A stretch of 21,611 nucleotides of DNA from Temnopleurus reevesii (GCA_036244855.1 BQKZ01008351.1:1-21611), one strand, 5' to 3'; shown: positions 1-8,305, counted from the stretch's first letter. A program made the numbers and translations. The notes: a model not told the origin generated them from the sequence alone.

Positions 1-80
1 GCTCTTATCAAACCAGAGGGAGGTGGTCCGGACGGTGCAACAGCTGCCAATCAAGAGTTCTCATCGCCAATGATGTCCCT
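1..80 (+). CDS. PEX5: PEX5 exon a (5'-truncated by window)
   Basis: Open in frame 1 and reads [20 protein letters not shown] then SSPMMS, ending in a partial Leu codon before the donor GTAAGT at 81. It is the poorly conserved linker between the first and second TPR clusters of PEX5. The exon probably begins upstream of the window. Confidence 0.85.
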
Positions 81-3000
81 GTAAGTCCACTTCACATTTC
101 AATCTATTCCAGATAGGAAATGTTTCCGTGCCCACTCAATCACAATTTTTCCCTTGGATTAGCAACACTGACATTTTTAATTATTTAACTAGTACATTAG
201 ATCATTGTAGTTTTGTACAATGTTACCAAATTTAATCTATTGCCAGAAAGCATGTTGAAAATTAAGATGCCAATTTGCATGAAAAAATAGTGATTTGTAA
301 GTGTTCAATGTGTTGCCAATTAAATAATATGTTGCAATTTTTCATCTGCATCAAATGGCGAAAATTGTTACACCATTATGGTGGTCAGGTTTTAAATAGA
401 TTTCTTTTGTTTCTTTCTGCTCTTGCATCTTTTGTAAGTTAAATCGTCCTGAAGGAATATGTGAGGAACAACCTTACTAAAAATAGAAAAATAGATGTAC
501 TTTATAATGTGAAATTTTCTCTTGGGGTATACTTCGCCACTTTGCAACCATAGATAAGCTCAAATTTTTTTCTCATTGCAGTGCCTATAAACTTGTCCAC
601 AATTATCCTTAAATAAATTAAATTTATAACAATGTGTATTCTAAGATGTTTCTGAAATTCAGTTAATTCACAAAAAAAATTATGTAGGCTAAAATGCTAG
701 CTATTACAGTATACTTGTATAGCCTTTTATGAACAGCTATCAGAATCTGGAAGGAGGAAGTGGAAAAGAAGAAGAAGACATGAAAATAAAATAATCTAAG
801 ATAAACAGCATATCTTTATAATGAAAGTCCTTTGATGGTAAAGGTTATGGAAACTAAATAAGTTTTTTTTACTTGTAGATAAATATTGTTGTCCATCTAC
901 TCTCTCTCTCACTCTATACAGGAAACTGCACAAGCATGTTCAAGACCTGTACATAGAAGCGGCCCGATTGTCTCCCGAGTCTGTGGATGCGGACATTCAG
1001 AATGGTCTAGGGGTGCTATTCAATCTTTCACAGGAGTATGATAAAGCCGTTGACTGCTTCAAGACCGCCCTCTCAGCCAGACCAGACGTAAGTAGTGTTC
1101 AATTATGCTTCTAACACACTTTCTTGCACTCCATTAAAAATTTGTTTTTGTTAAAGTTAAAAAACAAAAGAGTATGATAAAGCCGTCGACTGCTTCAAGA
1201 CCGTCCTCTCAGCTAGACCAGACGTCATCATCATCATCATCACCACCATCATCATCATCATCATCACCACCACCATCATCTTCATCATCATTGTCTTCAT
1301 TGTCCTTGTTGATGTCGTCGTCGTCGTTGTCGTTGTCATTGTCGTTCTCGTCATCATCATCATCATCATCATCGTCATCATCATCATTCTCATCATCATT
1401 ATCATGGTCATGTACTATTATAATCATGATAACGATTAACAATTTTGTGTTTCTCCCTGTTTAGGATGCCCTCCTATGGAATCGTTTGGGGGCCACGCTA
1501 GCTAATAGCGGTCGCAGCGAGTAGACGGTACATGTAGCTGTCTTCCATTAAACATCCATTGCTAGCATCATCATCACCATTACCTACATCATCATCATCC
1601 TCCTCCTCATCACCATTACCGCTACCATCATCATCATCATCATCATCATCATCACTATTATTATAATCATAACAATTTTGTGTTTCTTCTTGTTTAGGAT
1701 GCACTTCTATGGAATCGTCTTGGGGCTACATTGGCTAACAGCGGTCGCAGCGAAGAGGCGGTAGATGCATACCATCGGGCATTAGAGATCTCACCAGGCT
1801 TCATCAGATCTAGATATAATCTTGGAATCAGCTGTGTCAATCTAGGAGCTCATAAGTAAGTTTTTTGCAACATAAAATCATGGTAATGTCTTGCAAATTA
1901 TTCTCATGCTACGCATCACTTATTGAAATGATTGAAATTACGCAGTGGAGTCTCAATAAATAAAGAGTTTTTTAACCCAAATGTCCTGATTTAACAAGGC
2001 CATCTTGTTTGGATGATATTTTTCAAATGTGGAAAATTTCAAGCAAATTTTATCTGTCTCCAACCTGCAGAATGATCACAGACCTTGATACTTACAGGTA
2101 CTTCTTCTTTGAATAAAAAGCAATGCAATTTATGTAGTTGAAATTCTAGGAAACTTAATTTGGTTGCTGATATTTTCTCATTATCCCCAGACAAGCCGTT
2201 GAACACTTTCTTCAAGCATTGAAACTTCAACGGAGCGGCCAGGGGCCACAGGGACAGAAGTCTCAGATGTCAGAGAATATCTGGAGCACCATGCGGATGG
2301 CCATCTCCCTCATGGGCAAGGTGATGCACAGTTTTATATCTGAGGTTGGGTCAATTTTTGTGACAAAATTCTCGAATTTACAAACGATTAGTATCAGTTC
2401 TTCTGGTGAATGTTCGAGAATCTTACGCGTATTACATTTGCTAGAATACTCTTACTAGTCTTTTTTTTTTAAATCGTGTGTAACTTTAAGAGCAATTTGG
2501 TGAAACACCGCCCAGGGTATTTTCATGGGATTTGGTCAATATTTGTGACATCCCATTGCGGTGTTTCACCAAGCTACAAAAGACTGTAAAAGCGACTTTT
2601 AGCACGACTGATATCAGTTCTTGTGCTCAATGATCGAGCCTCTCTACACCTTTTACACTCCCTGACATACTCCGGGGTATATCAGGGTACGATTTCCATG
2701 GGGTGTGGTCAATTCTTGTGACATCCAAGGGCAGTGTTTCACCCAGTTACGAAAGACTTTAAGAACGACTTTATGCACGACTGGTATCAGTTCTTGTGCT
2801 GAGTGATGGAGAATCTTATGCGCATTATATTCTTTAAAGTAGTCCAATCTTTTTAAAAGTCGTTCGTAACTTTAAGAACGATTTGGTGAAACACTGCGCA
2901 GGTTACTTCCATGGGGTTTGGTCAATTTTTGTGACATCCCATTGCGGTGTTTCACCAAGCTATGAAAGACTTTAAGAACAACTTTACGCACGACTGTTAT

Positions 3001-4376
3001 CAGTTATTGTGCTCAATGATCGAGCCTCTCTACACCTTTTTCACTCGCTAACATACTCCGAGGTATATTAGGGTACTATTTTCCATGGGGTGTGGTCAAT
3101 TTTTGTGACATCCAAGGGCAGTGTTTCACCCAGTTACGAAACACTTTAAGAACACTTTTACACACGAGTGGTATCAGTTCTTGTGCTCAATGATCGAGCC
3201 TCTCTACACCTTTTACACTCACTAACATACTCTGGGGTATATCAGGGTACTCTTTCCGTGGAGTTGGGTCAATTTTTCTATCATCCCAGGGCGCTGTTTC
3301 ACCAAACTACGAAAGACTGTAAGAACGACTTTACGCACGACTGATCTCAGTTCTTGTACGGAGTGATTGAGAATCGTATGCACATTACATCATTCCTTTA
3401 TTAAAAGTACTCCAGTCTTTCTTAAAGTCTTGCGTAATTTTAAGAATGATTTGGCGAAACACCGCCCAGGTTCTTCCATGGGGTTTGGTCAATTTCTGTG
3501 ACATCCCAGGCCGGTGTTTCACCAAGTTATGAAAGATTTAAAAAACAACTTTACGCACGACTGATACCACTTCTTGTGCTCAATGATCGAGCCTCTCTTC
3601 GGGTTTTACACTCACTAACATACTCCGGGGTATATCAGGGTACTCTTTCCGTGGAGTTGAGTCAATTTTTGTGACTCAACAAGAACAAAAAACAAGATTT
3701 CCCCCACCATTAGCATTCCTCAATGACCATAGTATATTGTTGTTTTACACCTGACAAATTCTTTTAATGCAAAAGCATTATGATGTCCATGTAAGGAAAA
3801 TAATTTTTCTCATGCCAAGGGTTTCAAATCAAGAAAATATTTCCAATTCAAGTATGTATTACTGAAAAATAGAGGGCAATTTGTCATTAATAGATCAAAA
3901 CGTAACAAGATCTAACTTGATCTTCATAATAATGATAATGATAATCAGATAATTTATGTAATGCAGTCACTATATGGATATACTACTGCGCTGTGATGTT
4001 TGGGTCTGTGGATATTATTACTTAAATAATGAGAGTCGGCAGTTCGAATCCTACCCTTGACATTCATTTCTTTTGTAAAGAAATTTATTTACACTGTGAT
4101 GCACTCAGGTGAAAATGGGTACCTGGCAGGAATCAATTCCTTGAAAATACTTTATCAGTGCCTTTTTGGCTACTAGGCAGTTAAAGCCAAGGTGATAATA
4201 CATTTATACCTAGTATCAAGTGCTGTAAAGTATATGCTCATTGTGATTGCACTATAAAAATGGACGTAATATTCTATAATTATCATCCATTTTATCTCGC
4301 ATAGGTTCCTCTATACGATGCCGCAGACCGTCATGATCTTGATGCACTAAACAAAGAGTTCAACATTTCAACGTGA
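1..4376 (+). CDS. PEX5: PEX5, peroxisomal targeting signal 1 receptor (3' part, exons joined 1-80, 922-1087, 1698-1855, 2191-2320, 4305-4376)
   Basis: Cytosolic shuttling receptor that binds the C-terminal SKL-type PTS1 of peroxisomal matrix proteins through its TPR domain and delivers them to the PEX13/PEX14 docking complex. Five exons join in frame with GT/AG borders and give 201 residues plus a TGA stop; the 5' part lies outside the window. Visible: linker (about 1-48), a TPR with [20 protein letters not shown] (54-73), a TPR with [20 protein letters not shown] (85-104), a TPR with [20 protein letters not shown], then [18 protein letters not shown] and the tail [18 protein letters not shown]. 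These match the end of animal PEX5 as I know it, including the Asn-rich TPR helices that hold the PTS1 backbone. Introns 2 and 4 and the 3' flank carry exon copies and repeats. The product call is very secure; exon borders are read by eye. Confidence 0.95.
81..921 (+). other. PEX5 intron a; no further feature recognised
   Basis: AT-rich intron bounded by GTAAGT and a TC-rich tract ending in CAG. I saw no gene, RNA or clear transposon in it. The (TC)n run near 898-913 doubles as the polypyrimidine tract for the next exon. Confidence 0.7.
922..1087 (+). CDS. PEX5: PEX5 exon b, TPR-encoding
   Basis: Acceptor CTATACAG|G, donor GAC|GTAAGT. One base completes the preceding Leu codon, then 55 codons ending SARPD in phase 0. 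It contains the TPR helix pair [17 protein letters not shown] partial second copy of its last 18 codons lies at 1170. Confidence 0.95.
1170..1225 (+). pseudogene. Partial duplicate of PEX5 exon b 3' end
   Basis: Repeats the last 18 codons of exon b ([18 protein letters not shown]) with three base changes: GTT to GTC and GCC to GCT are silent, GCC to GTC changes Ala to Val. The copy runs straight into a TCA microsatellite after GACGT, so the GTAAGT donor is gone. The upstream edge is ...CAAAAG|AGTATG, which resembles a weak acceptor. It is either a fossil of an internal tandem duplication or a collapsed/unmerged haplotype in the assembly. Confidence 0.85.
1224..1416. repeat. Imperfect (TCA)n microsatellite with TCG/TTG interruptions
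   Basis: Nearly 200 bp of TCA/TCG/TTG/CAC triplets in PEX5 intron b, directly abutting the partial exon-b copy. It produces long low-complexity frames (poly-Ser, poly-Asp, poly-Met) on both strands, which are not genes. Confidence 0.95.
1465..1540 (+). pseudogene. Duplicate of PEX5 exon c 5' half, ending in an in-frame stop
   Basis: Preceded by an intact acceptor (CCCTGTTTAG|G) matching that of the true exon c (CTTGTTTAG|G). Nineteen codons read [19 protein letters not shown], identical in protein to exon c, although about nine bases differ, all silent by eye. TAG follows at once, where exon c continues EEAVDAY; similarity fades over the next ~25 bases. If spliced in, it would truncate PEX5 inside a TPR, so it is a pseudo-exon or a poison exon. 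Confidence 0.85.
1566..1668. repeat. Second (TCA)n microsatellite
   Basis: TCATCA/TCC/TAC triplets ending in about ten uninterrupted TCA units, followed by TATTATAATCAT and a short stretch up to exon c that repeats the sequence before the exon-c duplicate (1415-1464). It is part of the same tandem duplication. Confidence 0.9.
1698..1855 (+). CDS. PEX5: PEX5 exon c, TPR-encoding
   Basis: Acceptor TGTTTAG|G, donor CATAA|GTAAG. Phase 0 start; 52 codons plus two bases. It encodes a TPR ([20 protein letters not shown]) and the first helix of the next ([16 protein letters not shown]), among the best-conserved parts of the family. Confidence 0.96.
2191..2320 (+). CDS. PEX5: PEX5 exon d
   Basis: Acceptor TTATCCCCAG|A, donor GGCAAG|GTGATG. 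It completes Lys135 and adds 43 codons: [14 protein letters not shown], a short Gly/Gln-rich linker, then [18 protein letters not shown], matching the C-terminal helices of PEX5. The tandem array of intron d begins about 15 bases after the donor. Confidence 0.96.
2731..2907. mobile_element. Whole family-A foldback unit inside the array
   Basis: Begins GGGCAGTGTTTCACC, then TACGAAAGACTTTAAGAACG; ends CGTAACTTTAAGAACG then TTTGGTGAAACACTGCGC, giving inverted arms of roughly 50 bases with a GGTATCAGTTCTTGTGCT centre. It has no coding capacity. Confidence 0.75.
3288..3467. mobile_element. Whole family-A foldback unit inside the array
   Basis: Left arm GCGCTGTTTCACCAAACTAC, right arm GATTTGGCGAAACACCGCCC, with internal arms GTAAGAACGACTTTACGCAC and its diverged complement near 3405-3445. 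Same family as 2731-2907 and 11579-11735. Confidence 0.75.
3965..4262 (+). mobile_element. tRNA-derived SINE (sea urchin-like)
   Basis: Contains a pol III B box AGTTCGAATCC (4041-4051, one base off GGTTCGAANCC) followed by a body with GGGTACCTGGCAGGAATCAA, CTACTAGGCAGTTAAAGCCA, GGTGATAATA and a tail ending CACTATAAAAATG. I recall this as the layout of sea urchin tRNA-derived SINEs (cf. GCTATATAAATG tails). The A box is not clear, so this is an old copy. It lies about 40 bases upstream of the last PEX5 exon. The left end is approximate. Confidence 0.75.
4305..4376 (+). CDS. PEX5: PEX5 terminal coding exon e
   Basis: Acceptor TCTCGCATAG|G. It reads [23 protein letters not shown] then TGA. The motif Y-DAADRHDL matches the C-terminal helix of animal PEX5. 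A GAAG|GTAAAT donor-like site follows the stop at about 4413. A decayed second copy lies at 4465-4551. The first AATAAA after the stop (4573-4578) is supplied by a MITE. Confidence 0.95.
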   Translation, partial: VPLYDAADRHDLDALNKEFNIST

Positions 4377-4464
4377 CTCGAATCATCCTGCGAGGGTCCA
4401 TTTACACTTGAAGGTAAATATTAATAGATTTGGTTCAGGGGAGAGGGGATTGTTGGGTTTAATT

Positions 4465-4551
4465 TTCCTAAATGCGATGCCCCAGATTGTCATGATATCG
4501 ATGCAACACCTCAAAGTGACTGGAATCGTCTTGCGAGTGTCCCTTTACACT
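4465..4551 (+). pseudogene. Decayed duplicate of PEX5 terminal exon
   Basis: TTCCTAAATGCGATGCCCCA then GATTGTCATGATATCGATGCA parallels the terminal exon, then an internal deletion, then GTGACTGGAATCGTCTTGCG and GTCCCTTTACACTT, matching the exon end and 3' flank. The AG acceptor is lost, so it is not expected to splice. The copy continues after the inserted transposon at 5121 (CAAGTAAATATTGATAGATT), showing that duplication came before insertion. Confidence 0.85.
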
Positions 4552-4553
4552 TA

Positions 4554-5118
4554 AAAGAAGAGTCTACCCCAAAATAAAATTTTTTTAACAGAAGCAGAAA
4601 ATATTGGTGTGTAAAACAAAAAGAGTTTGAAGAAAATCAGACAAGTAATAAAAAAAAGTTATGAATTTTTAAAGATTTGAAAAAATGGGCAAATCAGTGG
4701 AAATTTCCAGAGATGTTGCCAATTTGATGACATCATGGGTGCACAACTAACCAGAGCTTTCATTATAAGTATGGTGCAAAATTCCTCATTTTTACAGAAA
4801 GTTGCAAAGTTTGTATGAATGTAAACATGGAAATAGTGGATCTACATATCTATCATAAAGATATCCTATGGTTAAAGTTTTGAGGAATTCATATTTTTGG
4901 GGGAAAAATTAACATTTTATGACATTGATATGAATGTAATAAATGGTCAGTTGTGCACCTACATGTATGATGGCATCAGTTGCCAATTTGTCTAAAAATA
5001 TAAACATTCATAACTTTCTTATAAGTGGTCCAATTTTTCTCTATCTTTTTTTTTGTTCTGTTCATCTAATTTTTCTGCTCCTGTTGAAGAAATATTATTT
5101 TGCGGTAGACTCTCCTTT
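4554..5118. mobile_element. Family-D MITE, 565 bp, TA target duplication
   Basis: Terminal inverted repeats of about 27 bp: AAAGAAGAGTCTACCCCAAA... at the left and the complement of AAAGGAGAGTCTACCGCAAA... at the right, with TA on both sides (4552-4553, 5119-5120). Subterminal inverted blocks also pair (GCCAATTTGATGACATCATG with CATCAGTTGCCAATTTG; GGTGCACAACTAACC with GGTCAGTTGTGCACC). No transposase. A second copy lies at 9248-9779. Confidence 0.9.
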
Positions 5119-5120
5119 TA

Positions 5121-5724
5121 CAAGTAAATATTGATAGATTTGCGTCAGCTGGTTGCAGAAAGATAGTAACATACATTATGGATTGAAAGAGGTTCATCTT
5201 GTTGGAGATAAATTGAGGAAAGCTAATCAGTTGGCTCAAAATGCATTTATGTAATGAAGATAGTATGCTGTTGCAGCTACTGAAGATTATGTTGAAACCG
5301 ATTTAAGATGTGTGCATGTTGACATCGTACTTTCAAAGATGTGTTCCAGAATATAATCAACAACAAATCAGTTGAAAATCAATTTAAAATTGAAACAGAC
5401 ATTTTCATTTGCACACTGCTTAGGCATTGAAGGTGTTCAAGTTATTAGATTTGATTATACATTGGGGATCAATTGCAACTTTTTACTACATTATACCCAC
5501 ATGTTTTTTATGTTTTGTTCACATGCATGGTGCAATTTTTTTCAGGCATTGGTGGGATGAAATGCTATGATTATATCTGTAAGCTCAAATGCTTCTTAGA
5601 CAATCCAAAAGCATCCTAATGTAGATTTAAGCTGCATGATACATGTATTTCTACATTTTTTTCAGCCAGTGATGGTTCTATTCTCAAGTTTTTATGGTCT
5701 TTTCATTCGTTTTCAATCACACAG
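5121..5724. other. PEX5 3' flank; mostly unassigned
   Basis: The first ~25 bases are the displaced end of the duplicated PEX5 terminal-exon unit. The rest is AT-rich sequence without a recognisable gene or repeat boundary, ending in a T-rich tract just before the exon-like island at 5725. PEX5 3' UTR may extend into it, but no polyadenylation site could be assigned with confidence. Confidence 0.5.
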
Positions 5725-5843
5725 AGCACAGAACCTCTTTCAAAAAGAAGATTCATGACCGGCGGAGTTGCTGTGAATGTTACAAATGCATCCATGCCGA
5801 CTGCGTGAAAATGAGGATCCCTACTCTCGACTGGTGGCAATGA
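5725..5843 (+). CDS. Possible unrecognised terminal exon, Cys-rich
   Basis: A strong acceptor-like tract (TTCATTCGTTTTCAATCACACAG) precedes 38 open codons ending in TGA. The frame reads HRTSFKKKIHDRRS then CCECYKCIHADCVKMRIP and TLDWWQ, with Cys/His spacing C-C-x-C-x2-C-x-H-x2-C that could suit a small metal-binding fold. Local GC is clearly higher than the flanks. I cannot name a family, and no upstream exon to join was found. The phase-0 reading from PEX5 exon d would be a different frame (STEPLSKRRFMTGG...). It could be a nested gene, an alternative or 3' UTR exon, a gene fossil, or chance. Confidence 0.3.
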
Positions 5844-7464
5844 TTATCATTATCATGCATTCTCAAAATCAGGAGAATCTGGGAAATTATTTGTCTATTC
5901 CTATCATTTCATTCTTTTTCGATCTGCATAAACAATGCAAGACCTGATTCTGCCATATGCTGACAAAAGAAAATAATTCTTAAAATTTCAGCAGGACTCT
6001 TCAAACTCACTTTCCTGCTTGGCAAGGGCAAGTAAATGAAAACAAATATGCGGGTAAGTACTACTCAGTTACTTGCCTAAATGGGCATGAAGTCATTTTC
6101 ACCAAAGCAATGTTAATTTCTACATATCATGGCTTTGGCAAAATACTTTTTATTTGTTTCACTTGAATTATGGCATATTTCATAGATTCATTCTTCATCC
6201 TTGTGGTATTTAATGGCCAAATGTTTCAAATGAGTTTTGAAATTACCGTACACTGTAGGTGTATTCTATGCAGGAATAAAAACAGATGCACTGTAAATGT
6301 CACAAAGAAATTCGGACAAGCACTTTATCATTTAATTTATTTTTTTTCTAGAGGCCTATTTTGTGTTATTTTTAGACAATTGTGATGAACCAAAAATGAT
6401 AGTGGTAGATTTTTTTTGTTCGGAGGTAAAGAGCTGAATAATGTCATTTTTTTTTCATCATTATCATCACCAAACGATTACAGTAACTTATAAATATAGA
6501 AGGGTTAAAATTTGCAAATCATAAAGTTACTGTATATACTTCTTTTAACACTTAGGTGGTTTTGTTTGAACTTTTGCACATATACACACCTCTGTGGTAA
6601 GTGCTATTTTGTGTTTAGATATACAATCTAACTATAGAATTTCGACAATTTTTTTTTAAATGATTTTACTTTTTCCCTTTCTGGAATAGTCTGTGAGATC
6701 AACTAATATGCTCACAATCTGAGAAAAGTGGAATTTTTACTTGATCAATGGTACATTGTAGATTACATCAATTTGTCAGTGATTGTTAAAAAGCAAATTT
6801 TACCTGAACCCTGTAACATAAAGATTTCAGAGTAATTGGTAATTTGAAAACACAACTTTACTGGTTACTGGTCACTCTGTTGAACAAAATGCACATGCAA
6901 TGAAGATCTTGATCGGCCATTTTTCAGAGAGAAAGAGAGAAAAAAATGGGTTTTATGTCGTATACCATTCAAATTCAAATATTTAGGCCAGATTAATCAC
7001 AAACCTGTTATGTTTAAAGGTCAGGACTTGGATGCCACATACATGTATATCTAGAGTAAAAAGCCATTATTACTTCACAGTATTATATTCAAATTCATTG
7101 TACTGTCATATTATTACTAGAAAGATTACATTGCATAATATGTATTCTATTTTTTCATTGTTCATTTGTACCATGCACTGTACGTATTCATAAGAATGAG
7201 GACCTCATTATTATAGGTGCTATATTATTCGTCAGTTTCATGCAAGAATGATTCTTTATGTACATGTATACAGCTTTTTGAATGCTCAAATCGTGCATCA
7301 TAATTTTTTTATATACAAAACTTGATCTCAATATACACATGTATGTTTTGAGTGAAAATATTTTTCATTTATATCCTACTTATAAGATTGTATCCATTGC
7401 GATTGGTCAAGGAGCAGTCATGGGATTAAAAATATTTTCACCATGAAATAAATTGGATATGGCG
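5844..7464. other. Intergenic, no gene recognised
   Basis: AT-rich sequence with only short, unconvincing open frames. The one exon-like item is 5991-6053: acceptor AAATTTCAG, then 63 bases, then donor GTAAGTA, open in one frame (RTLQTHFPAWQGQVNENKYA). A short GA-rich patch occurs near 6929-6945. Confidence 0.6.
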
Positions 7465-7512
7465 TGACGTCATCCTCGGAATAGTTTTCGATATGTCAAT
7501 ATTCTGACGTCA
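7465..7512. promoter_or_regulatory. Pair of perfect CRE/ATF palindromes
   Basis: TGACGTCA occurs at 7465-7472 and 7505-7512, both followed by TCCT (TGACGTCATCCT), exactly 40 bases apart. This is the consensus for CREB/ATF dimers. Function is unproven: no nearby promoter is recognised. Confidence 0.35.
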
Positions 7513-7807
7513 TCCTTACGATCAATTGATGTTCAGCTATCGATACCGCGATATCAAGATCAAAGGCCGTGGAGAAATCAACAACGATGAACCGAGATCT
7601 AATCTCGTAGATGATGATAATTTAGAGGAATTCATTTTATCGACAGATTGTAAAGTAGGATATGTAGGATATAAATCAAATATACCATGCGCATTTTTCG
7701 AAGTACCGTACTATATGAAATTATGGATTCTTCGGTGATAATTTCAACTAGAACTTCTCAATGCAGGGTATATTTGATTATTAGTCATTTTGACATGTAT
7801 TACAAGT
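7513..7807. other. Unassigned stretch with one short open frame
   Basis: Holds a 70-codon open frame on + (7526-7738; SYRYRDIKIKGRGEINNDEP...) that I do not recognise and whose start and context are unconvincing. Less AT-rich than its surroundings near 7540-7620. It could be a transposon remnant. Confidence 0.4.
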
Positions 7808-7958
7808 CAGGGTTGTGTTTCATAAAGCTGTGTATAGATCTAGACTCGACTGTACGAAAGAATGGTGATCCTTTTTAGCATGAACCAAAGAAAAGATTAC
7901 CAGTCGTTTTGGACACCCATATGTAGATCCACGCTCAGTTATATGAAACACAACCCTG
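7808..7958. mobile_element. Short MITE related to family A, 151 bp
   Basis: Ends CAGGGTTGTGTTTCATAAAG and the complement of CAGGGTTGTGTTTCATATAA; about 20 of the first 23 positions pair. The TTTCA core resembles family A (GTGTTTCACC). No coding content. Confidence 0.8.
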
Positions 7959-7976
7959 TTGTCCATGAAATGAAGA

Positions 7977-8305
7977 TAGCTTTGTGTTTCACCAAGATAC
8001 AAAAGACAGTACAACCCTAAGGGGGTGTTGCTCAAAATTTGCAAATGATCGAAACGCGCCAATCAAAATCATTGTTTCATGCGCGTATTGTTAAATGTGC
8101 ATACTGTGCGCGAATGAAAATATGCGTTCAATTTGCAAAGTTGCAGTTGGTTTGCAGTTGATTTTGAACAACACCCCTTTACAGCGACTTGTATCAGTTT
8201 GTGCGATGAATATGTGTCATTTTATGAATCATTACTCGCAAAAACATATAAAATGTACCAGTTATTCTTTAAATCTTCCTAATCTTGGTTAAACACTGTC
8301 CTAGC
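7977..8305. mobile_element. Family-A MITE interrupted by a family-B MITE
   Basis: The left part has TTGTGTTTCACCAAGATACA (7982 on) and AAAGACAGTACAACCC; the right part resumes after the insertion with CAGCGACTTGTATCAGTTTG and ends CTTGGTTAAACACTGTCC. Removing 8020-8179 and one TA restores a layout like the array units (TTTCACC...GCGACT...TATCAGTT...GTGC...GGTTAAACAC). Confidence 0.75.
8020..8179. mobile_element. Family-B MITE copy 1, 160 bp, TA duplication
   Basis: TIRs AGGGGGTGTTGCTCAAAATT and the complement AAGGGGTGTTGTTCAAAATC, flanked by TA at 8018-8019 and 8180-8181. The core GCCAATCAAAATCATTGTTT is the reverse complement of the core in the other two copies, so this one lies in the opposite orientation. 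It is inserted inside a family-A element. Confidence 0.9.

Larger units (their letters stand above)
2335..3675. repeat. Higher-order tandem array of MITE-derived units in PEX5 intron d
   Basis: The anchor GGTCAATTTTTGTGACATCC recurs at about 2346, 2533, 2708, 2922, 3095, 3268, 3488 and 3661, with spacings near 187, 175, 214, 173, 173, 220 and 173. Two unit types mix: short (~173, with CTCCGGGGTATATCAGGGTA) and long (~215, with a second inverted arm ending GGTGAAACACCGCCC). Long units contain whole foldback elements such as about 2731-2907 and 3288-3467, with ends GTGTTTCACC...GGTGAAACAC. Single-copy relatives occur at 7977 and 11579, so the array probably grew from a transposon. Confidence 0.9.

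Noticed and set aside
1157..1704. Poly-Met, poly-Ser and poly-Asp open frames on both strands
   Set aside because: They are translations of TCA/ATC microsatellites within a PEX5 intron.
2039..2847. Short frames across PEX5 introns c and d (2039-2230 -, 2219-2458 +, 2653-2847 -)
   Set aside because: One is an extension of PEX5 exon d into its intron; the others read intron or array DNA.
4030..4060. tRNA gene suggested by TTCGAATCC
   Set aside because: Only the B-box arm is recognisable; no cloverleaf. It is explained by the SINE.
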